Shown: positions 26,049 to 34,700 of the stretch, one piece after another
How the letters are laid out: every line of letters begins with the position of its first letter
Numbering within the stretch: position 1 is the first letter of the stretch
NCBI RefSeq assembly: GCF_011320075.1
Contig: NZ_JAANPA010000012.1
Span: 1 to 63,235, forward strand
Length of the DNA: 63,235 nt
Reading direction: 5' to 3'
DNA from: Sphingosinicella sp. YJ22
GTDB taxonomy: Bacteria; Pseudomonadota; Alphaproteobacteria; Sphingomonadales; Sphingomonadaceae
Translations under genes and position numbers: made by a program
Notes under the pieces: model-generated
The model's database searches: none
Seen by the model: the letters and a program-made list of their open reading frames with translations, nothing else
What the model was told of the DNA's origin: nothing

Positions 26049-26821
26049 GCGTCGCTATAGCCTTCGGCCATGTCCTCGAGGCCGGCGCGGTCGAGGACCT
26101 CGACGCGGTTCTGCGCCTCCAGGCGGATCAGGCGCCGGTCGCGAAGCTCGGACAGCATCCGGCTCACCGTCTCCTTGGTGAGGCCGAGATAGTCGGCGAT
26201 GTCGAGCCGGCTCATCGGAAGGTCGAACCGGGTCTCGCTTCGCCCGCTCGCCCGTTCGGCGCGGCGAATGAGGTTGAGGAAGAAGGTCGCGACCCGCTCG
26301 GCCGCCGTCTTGCGCCCGAGCAGGACCATCTGCTGCTGGGCCGCGGCGAGCTCGTGCGCGGCCATCCGGTAAAGCTCGCGCTCGACGCTGGGATTTGCGG
26401 CGACGAAGCGGTCGAACGCCTCGCGCGAGAACCACCACAGCTCCGACGGCATCAGCGCCTCGATGGTGAAGGCATATTCGTCGTCGGCGGTGATCCCGAG
26501 GAAGTCGCCGGGGAACATGAACCCGGTGACCTGGCGCCGTCCGTCGCCGAGCAGAGTGTAGATCTTGAGCGCGCCCAGCGTCAGCATGAACACCCGTTTC
26601 GCGGGGTCGCCTTCGTGGAAGACCGGCTGCTCGGCCTGAAGCCGCTGCATCGTGCCCAGCCGGCGCATGTCGGCGAGAGTCTTCGGCTCGAGGCTTCGGC
26701 AGATGGTGATCGGCCGCACCGGACAATCCTCGCAGGGATGCCCCTGCGGCAAGCTCGTCAGTGCACCGGTCGGCGTATAGGACAAGGTCACCTCGGCGGA
26801 TGCAGGAATGATTTGGCTCAA
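26045..26821 (-). CDS. Crp/Fnr-family regulator lacking one iron-sulfur cysteine
   Basis: A 258-residue Crp/Fnr regulator. The N-terminal cysteines C30, C33 and C41 resemble FNR cluster ligands, followed by a cupin sensor domain (DGRRQVTGFMFPGDFLG). The winged helix has DIADYLGLTKETVSRMLSEL, with the E-SR recognition set of FNR-type DNA binding. Where the second Fnr of this island has its fourth cysteine (YC in EALEPVDYC), this protein has W129. The TTG at 26821 is listed as start; a GTG at 26791 is an alternative. An FNR-like TTGAGCCAAATCAT covers the TTG, which would fit autoregulation if the GTG is used. Confidence 0.85.
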   Translation of the reverse strand: MSQIIPASAEVTLSYTPTGALTSLPQGHPCEDCPVRPITICRSLEPKTLADMRRLGTMQRLQAEQPVFHEGDPAKRVFMLTLGALKIYTLLGDGRRQVTGFMFPGDFLGITADDEYAFTIEALMPSELWWFSREAFDRFVAANPSVERELYRMAAHELAAAQQQMVLLGRKTAAERVATFFLNLIRRAERASGRSETRFDLPMSRLDIADYLGLTKETVSRMLSELRDRRLIRLEAQNRVEVLDRAGLEDMAEGYSDA

Positions 26822-26879
26822 CCTGCAAATAGCCGATTGAGCCTAGGCTTCAAGCTGACGGAATTCGCGAGGCGAGCCC

Positions 26880-27338
26880 ATGCCAGACTTGAGCTTATCC
26901 CGCCTGGACGAGGGCCAGCTGGCACTCGCCTATCCCCTCATCCGCGCGGCCGCACGGGTCAGCCTGGAACGGTGGAAGACGTTCGCCCGGCAGCTAATCG
27001 CCAGCGGAGGGGGAATCCTGGCGGTCGGAGCGGACGACGGCTGCCTCCACGGCGTCGCATCATTCCGCGAGGTCGGCAGCCTTCGCTTCGAGCGAAGCCT
27101 CCAGGTCGACATCCTCGTCGCGTTCGAGCTGAGCCGAATGGCGCCGGTGCGGCGGGCCTTGTGCGCCGGGCTCGAGGGCATCGCGCGCGAGATGGGGTGC
27201 CGGAGCATCATCTTCACGACTGCCGCGCGCAATGCGGAGCCCGCGTCCGCAGGCCGTTTGAGCTGGGAGGAGCTCGGCCTCAAGATGGAGACGGTGAGCT
27301 TCGTCCGGCACGTGCAGCCGGAAGCGGCCGCGCCCTAG
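26880..27338 (+). CDS. GNAT-like acetyltransferase, hypothetical
   Basis: A 152-residue protein with an alpha/beta pattern resembling GNAT acetyltransferases: an early helical region (EGQLALAYPLIRAAARVSLERW), strands around GGGILAVGADDGCLHGVASF and a later SLQVDILVAFELSR..VRRALCAGLEGIAREMGC segment. The acetyl-CoA loop is not clear-cut. It is divergent from the Fnr gene and convergent with the tail of the nar operon (4-bp overlap). Substrate unknown. Confidence 0.6.
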   Translation: MPDLSLSRLDEGQLALAYPLIRAAARVSLERWKTFARQLIASGGGILAVGADDGCLHGVASFREVGSLRFERSLQVDILVAFELSRMAPVRRALCAGLEGIAREMGCRSIIFTTAARNAEPASAGRLSWEELGLKMETVSFVRHVQPEAAAP

Positions 27339-27544
27339 AGGATGAAATAGACCGCCAGCGCCACGCCGACGACGGTGACGACCAGCCACACGATCGGCCA
27401 GCCCTCGCCCTCGCCTTCCTTCGCGGACGCGGTGTCGACGGGCGGGGGCGTGGTATGTGTGGTGTCGTAGACGGTCTCGGTGGTGCTTTTCAGCGCAGGG
27501 TTGAGCGGCGCGTCCTCCGGCCTGTCGTTGGATATGTCAGCCAT
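27335..27544 (-). CDS. Small single-pass membrane protein at the end of the nar operon
   Basis: A 69-residue protein with a Thr/Pro/Asp-rich soluble N-terminus and one C-terminal hydrophobic helix (IVWLVVTVVGVALAVYFIL), a tail-anchored layout. The ATG at 27544 has AAGGAG at good spacing. It overlaps the preceding gene by 8 bp, so it belongs to the nar transcript. No family recognised; a role in nitrate reductase assembly or stability would be inference. Confidence 0.6.
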   Translation of the reverse strand: MADISNDRPEDAPLNPALKSTTETVYDTTHTTPPPVDTASAKEGEGEGWPIVWLVVTVVGVALAVYFIL

Positions 27545-27872
27545 GAGCCGCTCCTTCATGCTCTGGATGGGAATGAGAGTGGGCGGCGCAGCCCTTGGCG
27601 GTCAAGCGCCAGTGGACCATCGCGAGCAGGCACACGGTGCCGGGATCGGGCGCGTCGCGCATCGACGAGGTGAGAGTCGCCCAATCCTCCTCCGAAGCGA
27701 AGCGGGTGAAGTCGGCGACCGCGATGCGCGCATAGGATGCCGGCGTGACGTCGAGATCGGTGGCGGCCCCGGCGACGCGATCGGCGAGCGCGGGATCGCA
27801 TTCGGCAAGCCAGGCGTGGAAGGCGCCGGCCGAGCGTTTCGCCGCGGCGATGAGGTCGCCGAGCATCGCCAT
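27537..27872 (-). CDS. Hypothetical protein of the nar operon
   Basis: A 111-residue soluble, helical protein with YARIAVADFTRFASEEDWATL and PGTVCLLAMVHWRL segments and a His-rich end (CAAHSHSHPEHEGAAHG) that could bind metal. Its ATG overlaps the ppiC stop by one base (TGATG). No known domain recognised. Genetic coupling points to a function with the nitrate reductase. Confidence 0.6.
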   Translation of the reverse strand: MAMLGDLIAAAKRSAGAFHAWLAECDPALADRVAGAATDLDVTPASYARIAVADFTRFASEEDWATLTSSMRDAPDPGTVCLLAMVHWRLTAKGCAAHSHSHPEHEGAAHG

Positions 27873-28783
27873 CAGGCAGCGGCTCCCTCGATGAGCACGC
27901 CCTCAACCTGGCCGCGCCGGGCGAGGTCGGCGATGTAGCGCGCGGCCTCCACCGACCAGCTGCGCGCCTCGAGCATATCGGCGATCCGCTCCCGGACAGC
28001 CTCGAACGGAAGGATCTGGCCCTCGATCCGCCGCTGCAGGCGCAACACATGCCAGCCGAAGCGTGAGCGGACCGGCTCGTGCCCGGTTTCCCCGTCAGCG
28101 AGCGCCTCGATCCCGGCCTGGACCGAGGCGACGAGCTCGCCGCGGCGGATCTGGCCGAGCGAGCCGTCCTGCTGAGCGGAGGCGCAGCCCGAAAAGGCGC
28201 GGGCGGCGGCGGCGAAGGCGGTGTCATTATCGCCGACCTTGGCGGCTATGTCGCGCGCACGCGCCTCGGCCGAGGCCCAGGCCGCCTCGTCCTCGCCTTC
28301 CGGCTCGATCAGGATGTGCGCCGCGTCGAACAAATCGGGTGTCCTGAACCGCTCGACATTCGCGTCATAGTAACGGCGGCACTCGGTTTCGCCGGCATTG
28401 GCGGGCTGGACTTCCTCCTCGAGCAGCATGCGCACGAGCGCGTCGTCCTCCGCCTCGGCGCGGCCGGCCTCGTCCGTCTCCGGATCCGGCTCCAACCCGA
28501 GTCGGCGCGCTTCCTGGAGCAGCAGCTCGCGCACCGCCAACGCCCGCGCCGCCTCGATCCAGGCCGTCTCCGCGTCGGGCGCGGGGTGGTGCTGGATTTC
28601 CTGAGCGATCGCCTCGGGGTCGATCTCGACTCCGTTGACGATCACGTCGCCGAAGCTCGGCGGCGGCGGGAGCAGCGGCTCGGGGCCGCCGCTGCAGCCG
28701 TGGCTTTCGCAGGCGCTGGGCATGGACGGCGCCGGCCGCTGGGCCGGATCTCCGAGATTTATGACATCGAGACGCCGGCTCAT
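27872..28783 (-). CDS. PpiC-type peptidyl-prolyl isomerase (parvulin) of the nar operon
   Basis: A 303-residue parvulin/NifM-like isomerase. The N-terminal chaperone part (about 40-150) is helical and acidic, and the PpiC domain has DAAHILIEPEGEDE, a D-N-DTAFAAAARAFS region, GSLGQIRRGELV and RSRFGWHVLRLQ. It lacks a signal peptide, so it probably acts in the cytoplasm. Isomerases of this type follow narGHJI in several denitrifiers and are thought to help enzyme maturation. The ATG overlaps the narI stop (ATGA). Confidence 0.85.
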   Translation of the reverse strand: MSRRLDVINLGDPAQRPAPSMPSACESHGCSGGPEPLLPPPPSFGDVIVNGVEIDPEAIAQEIQHHPAPDAETAWIEAARALAVRELLLQEARRLGLEPDPETDEAGRAEAEDDALVRMLLEEEVQPANAGETECRRYYDANVERFRTPDLFDAAHILIEPEGEDEAAWASAEARARDIAAKVGDNDTAFAAAARAFSGCASAQQDGSLGQIRRGELVASVQAGIEALADGETGHEPVRSRFGWHVLRLQRRIEGQILPFEAVRERIADMLEARSWSVEAARYIADLARRGQVEGVLIEGAAA

Positions 28784-29577
28784 GCCCCTGCCTGCCCTTC
28801 CTCGACATATTGGCGCATCACCGTGTCGCCGCCATAGCTCGGCGCTCCGCCAGCAGGGCCGCGGGTCGGCGACATCTCGCCCTTGCGCCGCGCACGGCGC
28901 CCCCGGACGATCTGGTAGCCGGGGCGTATCAGGAACCAGATCGGCGCGCTCCAGATGTGAACGAGGCGGGTGAACGGCGTGATGAGAAACAGCGTCAGGC
29001 CGAGGATGATGTGCAGCTTGTAGACCAAGGCGACCTCGGCAATGGCCGCGGGCGCGCCGGGATCGAGGGTCAGGATGCCGTTCGCCCAGTTCATGAAGCG
29101 GACCATTTCGCTCCCGTCGAGATGCTCGATCGTCCACCAGGTGGTGAGGATACCGAGCACGAGCTGAAGCCAGATCAGCACGAGGACGAGGATGTCACCG
29201 AACGACGAGCTGCGCCGGATTCGCGAATCGAACAGCCGGCGGTGGAGCAGCAACGAGCAGCCGACGAAGGCCGCAACCCCGGCAATGCCGCCGACGACCA
29301 GTGCCGCGGTCTGCTTGAAGCCGTGACCGATTCCCAACGCGTCGAAAACGTTGATCGGCGTCAACAGGCCGACGAAATGACCGGCCAGCAGGACCAGGAT
29401 GCCCATGTGGAACAGGTTCGAGCCGATCATCATCTGCTTGCGGCGCAGGAACTGGCTCGACTGAGAGCGCCAGCTATATTGGTTGGCGTCGAAGCGCAGA
29501 ATGCTCCCGACGACGAGGACCGTGACGGCGAGATACGGATACCAGCCGAACGCCAGCTGATTGATGAAGTCGTTCAC
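28780..29577 (-). CDS. narI: Respiratory nitrate reductase gamma subunit NarI
   Basis: A 265-residue membrane cytochrome b with five transmembrane helices that oxidises quinol and anchors NarGH. Heme-ligand histidines are seen in LFHMGILVLLAGHFVGLL and KLHIILGLTLFLITPFTRLVHIWSAP. N-terminal NDFINQLAFGWYPYL is family-typical. Four-base ATGA overlaps join it to narJ and ppiC. A longer than usual C-terminal tail (about 30 residues) is Gly/Arg-rich. Confidence 0.95.
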   Translation of the reverse strand: MNDFINQLAFGWYPYLAVTVLVVGSILRFDANQYSWRSQSSQFLRRKQMMIGSNLFHMGILVLLAGHFVGLLTPINVFDALGIGHGFKQTAALVVGGIAGVAAFVGCSLLLHRRLFDSRIRRSSSFGDILVLVLIWLQLVLGILTTWWTIEHLDGSEMVRFMNWANGILTLDPGAPAAIAEVALVYKLHIILGLTLFLITPFTRLVHIWSAPIWFLIRPGYQIVRGRRARRKGEMSPTRGPAGGAPSYGGDTVMRQYVEEGQAGA

Positions 29578-30269
29578 TGTCCCGCCTCCCTTGCGACTGG
29601 CCGGTTGGATGCCCGGATCTTGGCGACCACGCCGGTCGGGCCGCCCATCTCATGCGCCGAGCCGGCGCTGAAGGAGACCGGCGCCTCCTCCCATTCGTCG
29701 TCGATCGGCGCGTCCACCGCGGGGGTGTTTCCGTCGACCTGAGCGACCGCCTCGGCATCCAGCCGAACACCGGCAAGGGCGACGAGGCCGTGGAAGATGG
29801 CGGCATAGTCGGAGCCGCGCTTGTCGAGCCGCTCGGCGAGCGCGGCATAGACATGGGCCGGCTGCCCCAGCGTCTCCCGCGCCTCCGCGACGGGGAGGCA
29901 AGACACATATTCGAGGAACACCGGCACAAAGTCCGGAAGCTCGCTCGCTTCAAGGAAGAAGCCGCTCTGTATATATTGCTGGCCAAGGTCGATCATCGCC
30001 TGGCCGCGCTCGCGGCTGTCGCCGTGGACATGCTCGAACAGGTGCAACGACAGCGAGCGGGAGCGGTCGAACAGCTCGCTATAGGTGGACTGCTGGTCGA
30101 GCAGTTCCTCCGTCGCAAGCCGGTCGAGCAGGGGCTGTAGTCGGCGAAGATCCGCGCGCGGCAACGCGCCCTCCGAGCGAATGGCGTCCGCGACTTCGGA
30201 CGCGTGCGCCTGGAGGTCGGCGGAAGGATAGCCGAGCAAGGCGGCGAAGGCTCTCAGGGTCAGCCTCAT
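29574..30269 (-). CDS. narJ: Nitrate reductase assembly chaperone NarJ
   Basis: A 231-residue NarJ/TorD-family chaperone that binds the NarG N-terminus and allows molybdenum cofactor insertion. The start MRLTLRAFAALLGYP and the FEHVHGDSRERGQAMIDL motif are diagnostic, as is LPDFVPVFLEYVS. The ATG at 30269 overlaps the narH stop (ATGA); the longer open frame upstream is inside narH. Confidence 0.94.
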   Translation of the reverse strand: MRLTLRAFAALLGYPSADLQAHASEVADAIRSEGALPRADLRRLQPLLDRLATEELLDQQSTYSELFDRSRSLSLHLFEHVHGDSRERGQAMIDLGQQYIQSGFFLEASELPDFVPVFLEYVSCLPVAEARETLGQPAHVYAALAERLDKRGSDYAAIFHGLVALAGVRLDAEAVAQVDGNTPAVDAPIDDEWEEAPVSFSAGSAHEMGGPTGVVAKIRASNRPVAREAGQ

Positions 30270-31795
30270 GTCGGGATGTCCATATAAGGTTTGCGGGGTG
30301 TCTTCTTGGCGCCCCCTCCGAACAGATTGACCTTGTTCGAACCGAGCGTGTTCTCGCGGAAGCCGAAGCCGGACGACCCGCGTAGGACGTAAGCGTCCTC
30401 TTCCAACTCGCGCCGAGCGGTCGGGATGACGTAACGGTCCTCGTAGGCGGCGAGCGCCATGATCCGATACATCTCCTCGATCGTGTTGCGGGTGAGGCCG
30501 ACCCGTTCGGGGATCGACTCGTCTATTCGCCCCTCGACGCTCTTGGCGCGCATATAGGACCGCATCGCGAGCATCCGTTCGAGCGCGTATGCGATCGGCT
30601 CTTCGTCGCCGGCGGTGAGCAAATTGGCGAGGTAGCGCAGCGGGATGCGCAGAGAACGCACGTCCGGCATGCCGTCCTGGGCCGAGATCTTGCCAGCCTC
30701 CGCAGCGGATTGGATCGGCGACAGCGGCGGCACGTACCAGACCATCGGCAGAGTGCGATATTCGGGGTGGAGCGGGAAGGCGATCTTCCACTCGACCGCC
30801 ATCTTGTAGACCGGCGAGCGGATCGCGGCCTCAAGCCACTGGTCGGGGATCCCCTCCGCCCGAGCCGCTTCCTGGACGGCGATGTCGTTCGGGTCGAGAA
30901 ACACGCCTAGTTGGGCCGGGTAGAGGTCCTTCGGGTCCTCCACGGACGCCGCGGCCTCGACCCGGTCGGCGTCGTAGAGGACGACGCCGAGGTAGCGAAT
31001 CCGCCCGACGCAGGTCTCGGAGCATACCGTCGGCTGCCCGGTCTCGATCCGCGGATAGCAGAAGATGCACTTCTCGGATTTGCCGGTGGACCAGTTGTAG
31101 TAGATTTTTTTGTACGGGCAGCCCGACACGCACATCCGCCAGCCGCGGCACTTCTCCTGGTCGATGAGGACGATGCCGTCTTCCGCGCGCTTGTAGATCG
31201 CGCCCGACGGACAGGAGGCGAGGCAGGCCGGGTTGAGACAGTGCTCGCACAGCCTCGGCAGGTACATCATGAACGTCTTTTCGAACTGGCCGTAAATCTC
31301 CTTCTGGACACCGTCGAAATTGTAATCCGCGGAGCGCTTGGAGAACTCTCCGCCGAGCATGTCCTCCCAATTGCCCGACCATTCGATCTTGTTGAGCAGC
31401 TCGCCGGTCACCAGCGAGCGCGGCCGAGCGGTCGGCTGCGCCTGGAGCTCGGGCGCCGACTGGAGCCACTCATATTCGAACGTGTAGGGCTCGTAGAAAT
31501 CGTCGATCTCAGGAAGGTGCGGGTTGGCGAAGATCTTCGACAGGATGCGCCACTTCGAACCCTGCCGGGGAACGATCTTGCCGTTCTTCTTGCGGACCCA
31601 GCCGCCCTTCCACCTTTCCTGGTTCTCCCAGTCCTTGGGATAGCCGATGCCGGGCTTGGTCTCGACGTTGTTGAACCAGGCGTATTCGACGCCTTCGCGG
31701 TTGGTCCACACGTTCTTGCAGGTGATCGAGCAGGTGTGGCAGCCGATGCACTTGTCGAGGTTGAGGACCATCGCGATCTGAGCACGGACCTTCAT
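30266..31795 (-). CDS. narH: Respiratory nitrate reductase beta subunit NarH
   Basis: A 509-residue iron-sulfur subunit carrying electrons from NarI to NarG. Cysteine groups include CIGCHTCSITC near the N-terminus, CEHCLNPACLASCPSG and CRGWRMCVSGCPYKK, where a tryptophan replaces one cysteine as expected for the 3Fe-4S cluster of NarH. The length matches the family (about 510). It overlaps narG and narJ by 4 bp each. Confidence 0.97.
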   Translation of the reverse strand: MKVRAQIAMVLNLDKCIGCHTCSITCKNVWTNREGVEYAWFNNVETKPGIGYPKDWENQERWKGGWVRKKNGKIVPRQGSKWRILSKIFANPHLPEIDDFYEPYTFEYEWLQSAPELQAQPTARPRSLVTGELLNKIEWSGNWEDMLGGEFSKRSADYNFDGVQKEIYGQFEKTFMMYLPRLCEHCLNPACLASCPSGAIYKRAEDGIVLIDQEKCRGWRMCVSGCPYKKIYYNWSTGKSEKCIFCYPRIETGQPTVCSETCVGRIRYLGVVLYDADRVEAAASVEDPKDLYPAQLGVFLDPNDIAVQEAARAEGIPDQWLEAAIRSPVYKMAVEWKIAFPLHPEYRTLPMVWYVPPLSPIQSAAEAGKISAQDGMPDVRSLRIPLRYLANLLTAGDEEPIAYALERMLAMRSYMRAKSVEGRIDESIPERVGLTRNTIEEMYRIMALAAYEDRYVIPTARRELEEDAYVLRGSSGFGFRENTLGSNKVNLFGGGAKKTPRKPYMDIPT

Positions 31796-34700
31796 TCTGT
31801 GGCCTCCCTGGAGGCGGTTCGGCCGCCCTTCATTCCGGTTCCCCAGTCGGCGGTGCCGCCGGTGACGTTGGCGCTGTCGTCCGCCGCCTTGTCGAACCAG
31901 TTAACCTCGCTCATCTTGCGAACGATCACGAACTCGTCGCGATTGGCGCCCACGGTCCCATAATAATTGAAGCCGTAGGCAAGGTGGGCGTAGCCGCCGA
32001 TCATGTGGGTCGGCTTCATGTTGATGCGCGTCACCGAATTGTGGATTCCGCCGCGCTGGCCGGTGATCTGCGACCCCACCGTGTTCACCAGTTTTTCCTG
32101 CGCGTGGTACATGATCGCCGAGCCCGGCATGATCCGCTGAGACACGATCGAGCGGGCGGTCAGCGCGCCGTTGACGTTGAACACCTCGATCCAGTCATTG
32201 TCCTCGATCCCCGCGGCGCGGGCGTCGTCCTCGCTGAGCCACACCGTCGGCCCGCCGCGGTTGAGGCTAAGCATGATGAGGTTCTCGGTATAGGTCGAGT
32301 GTATGCCCCATTTCTGGTGAGGCGTGAGGATGTTGAGCATGATCTCCTTGTTGCCGTTGGGGATCTTGCCGAGCACCTGAAGCACCGTCTTGGTGTCGAT
32401 CGGAGGGCGCCAGGTGACGAAGCCCTCCCCGAACGCCCGCATCCAGTGATGGTCCTGGTAGAGCGACTGGCGCCCCGACAGCGTCCGCCACGGGATCAGC
32501 TCGTGGACGTTGGTGTAGCCCGCATTGTAGCAGACATGTTCGCTCTCCAGCCCCGACCAGGTTGGCGACGAGATGATCTTGCGCGGCTGGGCTGCGACGT
32601 CGCGGAAGCGGATCTTCTCCTCCTCCTTCCCCTCGGCGAGATGGTGGTGGTCACGTCCGGTGATCGCGCCGAGCGCGGCCCAGGCCTTGACCGCGACCTC
32701 GCCGTTGGTCTCCGGCGCCAGCATCAGGATGGTCTCGCACGCGTCGATGTCGCTGTCGATCTTGGGCCGTCCCGCGGTCGGCCCGTCGAGGACCCGGCCA
32801 TTGAGGTCGCCGAGCAGCTCGACCTCTTTCTTGGTGTCCCAGCCGATCCCCTTGCCGCCATTGCCGAGCTTCTCGAGCAGCGGGCCCATCGAGGTGAACC
32901 GGACGTAGGTTTCCGGATAATTGCGCTCGACGAGCTGAACGTTTGGCGCCGTCTTGCCGGGGATCGGATCGCATTCGCCCTTCATCCAGTCCTTCGGCTC
33001 GTAGGGCTGCGCAAGCTCCGCCGGTGTGTCGTGGAGGATCGGCGTGGTCACGAGGTCATGCTCGATCCCGAGCACCTCGGGCGCAACGTCCGAGAATTTC
33101 TTCGCGATGGCGCGGAAGATGTTCCAGTCGCTCTTCGACTCCCACGCCGGGTCCACCGCCGCCGACAGCGGGTGGATGAACGGGTGCATGTCGGACGTGT
33201 TGAGGTCGTGCTTCTCGTACCAGGTCGCGGTCGGTAGCACGATGTCCGAATAGATGCTGGTGGTCGACATCCGGAAGTCGATGTTGACCATCAGGTCGAG
33301 TTTTCCGACCGGCGCCTCGTCGTGCCACACGACATCCTGCGGCCGCTCGAGCCCCGCCGACTCCTCGTCGGTTCCGATCACGCCGTGGAGCGATCCGACC
33401 AGGTGCTTGAGGAAATATTCGTGGCCCTTGCCGCTCGCGCCAAGCACGTTCGAGCGCCAGAAGAACATGTTGCGCGGCCAGTTTTTCGGGTTGTCGGGAT
33501 CGATGCTCGCGGGTTTGAGATCGCCCGCCTTGAGCGCGTCCGCGACGACGCTGGCCGGATCGGCGCCCGACGCGTGGATGCGATTGCCCCATTCGATCGG
33601 ATTGGCGTCGAATTGCGGCGCCGACGGCAGCCAGCCCATCCGCTCGGCCTTGACGTTATAGTCGATCATGCTGCCGGACCAGTCGCCCTCGGGAGCCACC
33701 GGCGACAGGATCTCGGATACCTTGAGCGACTCATACCGCCACTGATCGGTGTGGGCGTAGAAGAAGCTGGTGCCGTTCATCTGCCGTGCCGGACGGGTCC
33801 AGTCCGACCCGAAGGCGAGCGGCAGCCAGCCGGTCTGCGGACGTAATTTCTCCTGGCCGACATAATGCGACCAGCCGCCCCCGGACTGGCCGATGCAGCC
33901 GCACATCACGAGCAACGCGATGATCCCGCGATAGCTCATGTCCATGTGGTACCAATGGTTCAGCCCCGCCCCGAGGATGACCATCGAGCGGCCCTTGGTC
34001 TTCTCGGCGGTGTCGGCGAACTCGCGGGCGACCTGGATGATGGCCTGGCGCGGAACGCCGGTCACCTTCTCCGCCCAGGCCGGGGTGAAGGGCAGGTCCT
34101 CGTCATAGGACTTGGCGACATTCTCTCCACCGAAGCCGCGGTCGACGCCGTAATTGGCGCAGAACAGGTCGAACACGGTGGCGACGTAGCCGCTGGTGCC
34201 ATCGGCAAGGTCGAGCCGCTTCAACGGCACGTTGCGCATCAGCACCTCGTCATGCCCGGTGGCGACGAAATCGTGGGGCGCGGTGCCCCCGAAATAAGGG
34301 AATGCGACCGGCTCGATCGAGTCCGAATGATCCTTGAGCGTGGTGCGCAGCCTGACGTCGCGGCCCTGCCCGTCCTTCTCCTCGAGGTTCCACTTGCCCT
34401 TGTCGCCCCAGCGGAAGCCGGCCGAACCGAGCGGCGCGACGAGGTCGCCCGAATGCTCGTCATAGGCGACCGTCTTCCAGTCGGGATTGCTGCCCTCGCC
34501 GAGGCCATCGGCGAGGTCCGCCGCACGGAGCAGGCGGTCAGGGACGAGCCGGCCGTCGCGCTCGACGACTTTCACGAGCAGCGGGAAATCGGAATATTTG
34601 CGGGTATATTCCGCGAAATATTCGGCCTGCCGGTCGACGTGGAACTCCTTGAGGACGACATGGCCGAGCGCCATCGCAAGCGCGGCGTCCGTCCCCTGCT

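Noticed and set aside
26837-26853. TTGA..TCAA palindrome between the Fnr gene and the GNAT-like gene
   Set aside because: The spacing is 9 bp rather than the 6 bp of an FNR site, so it was not called an operator.
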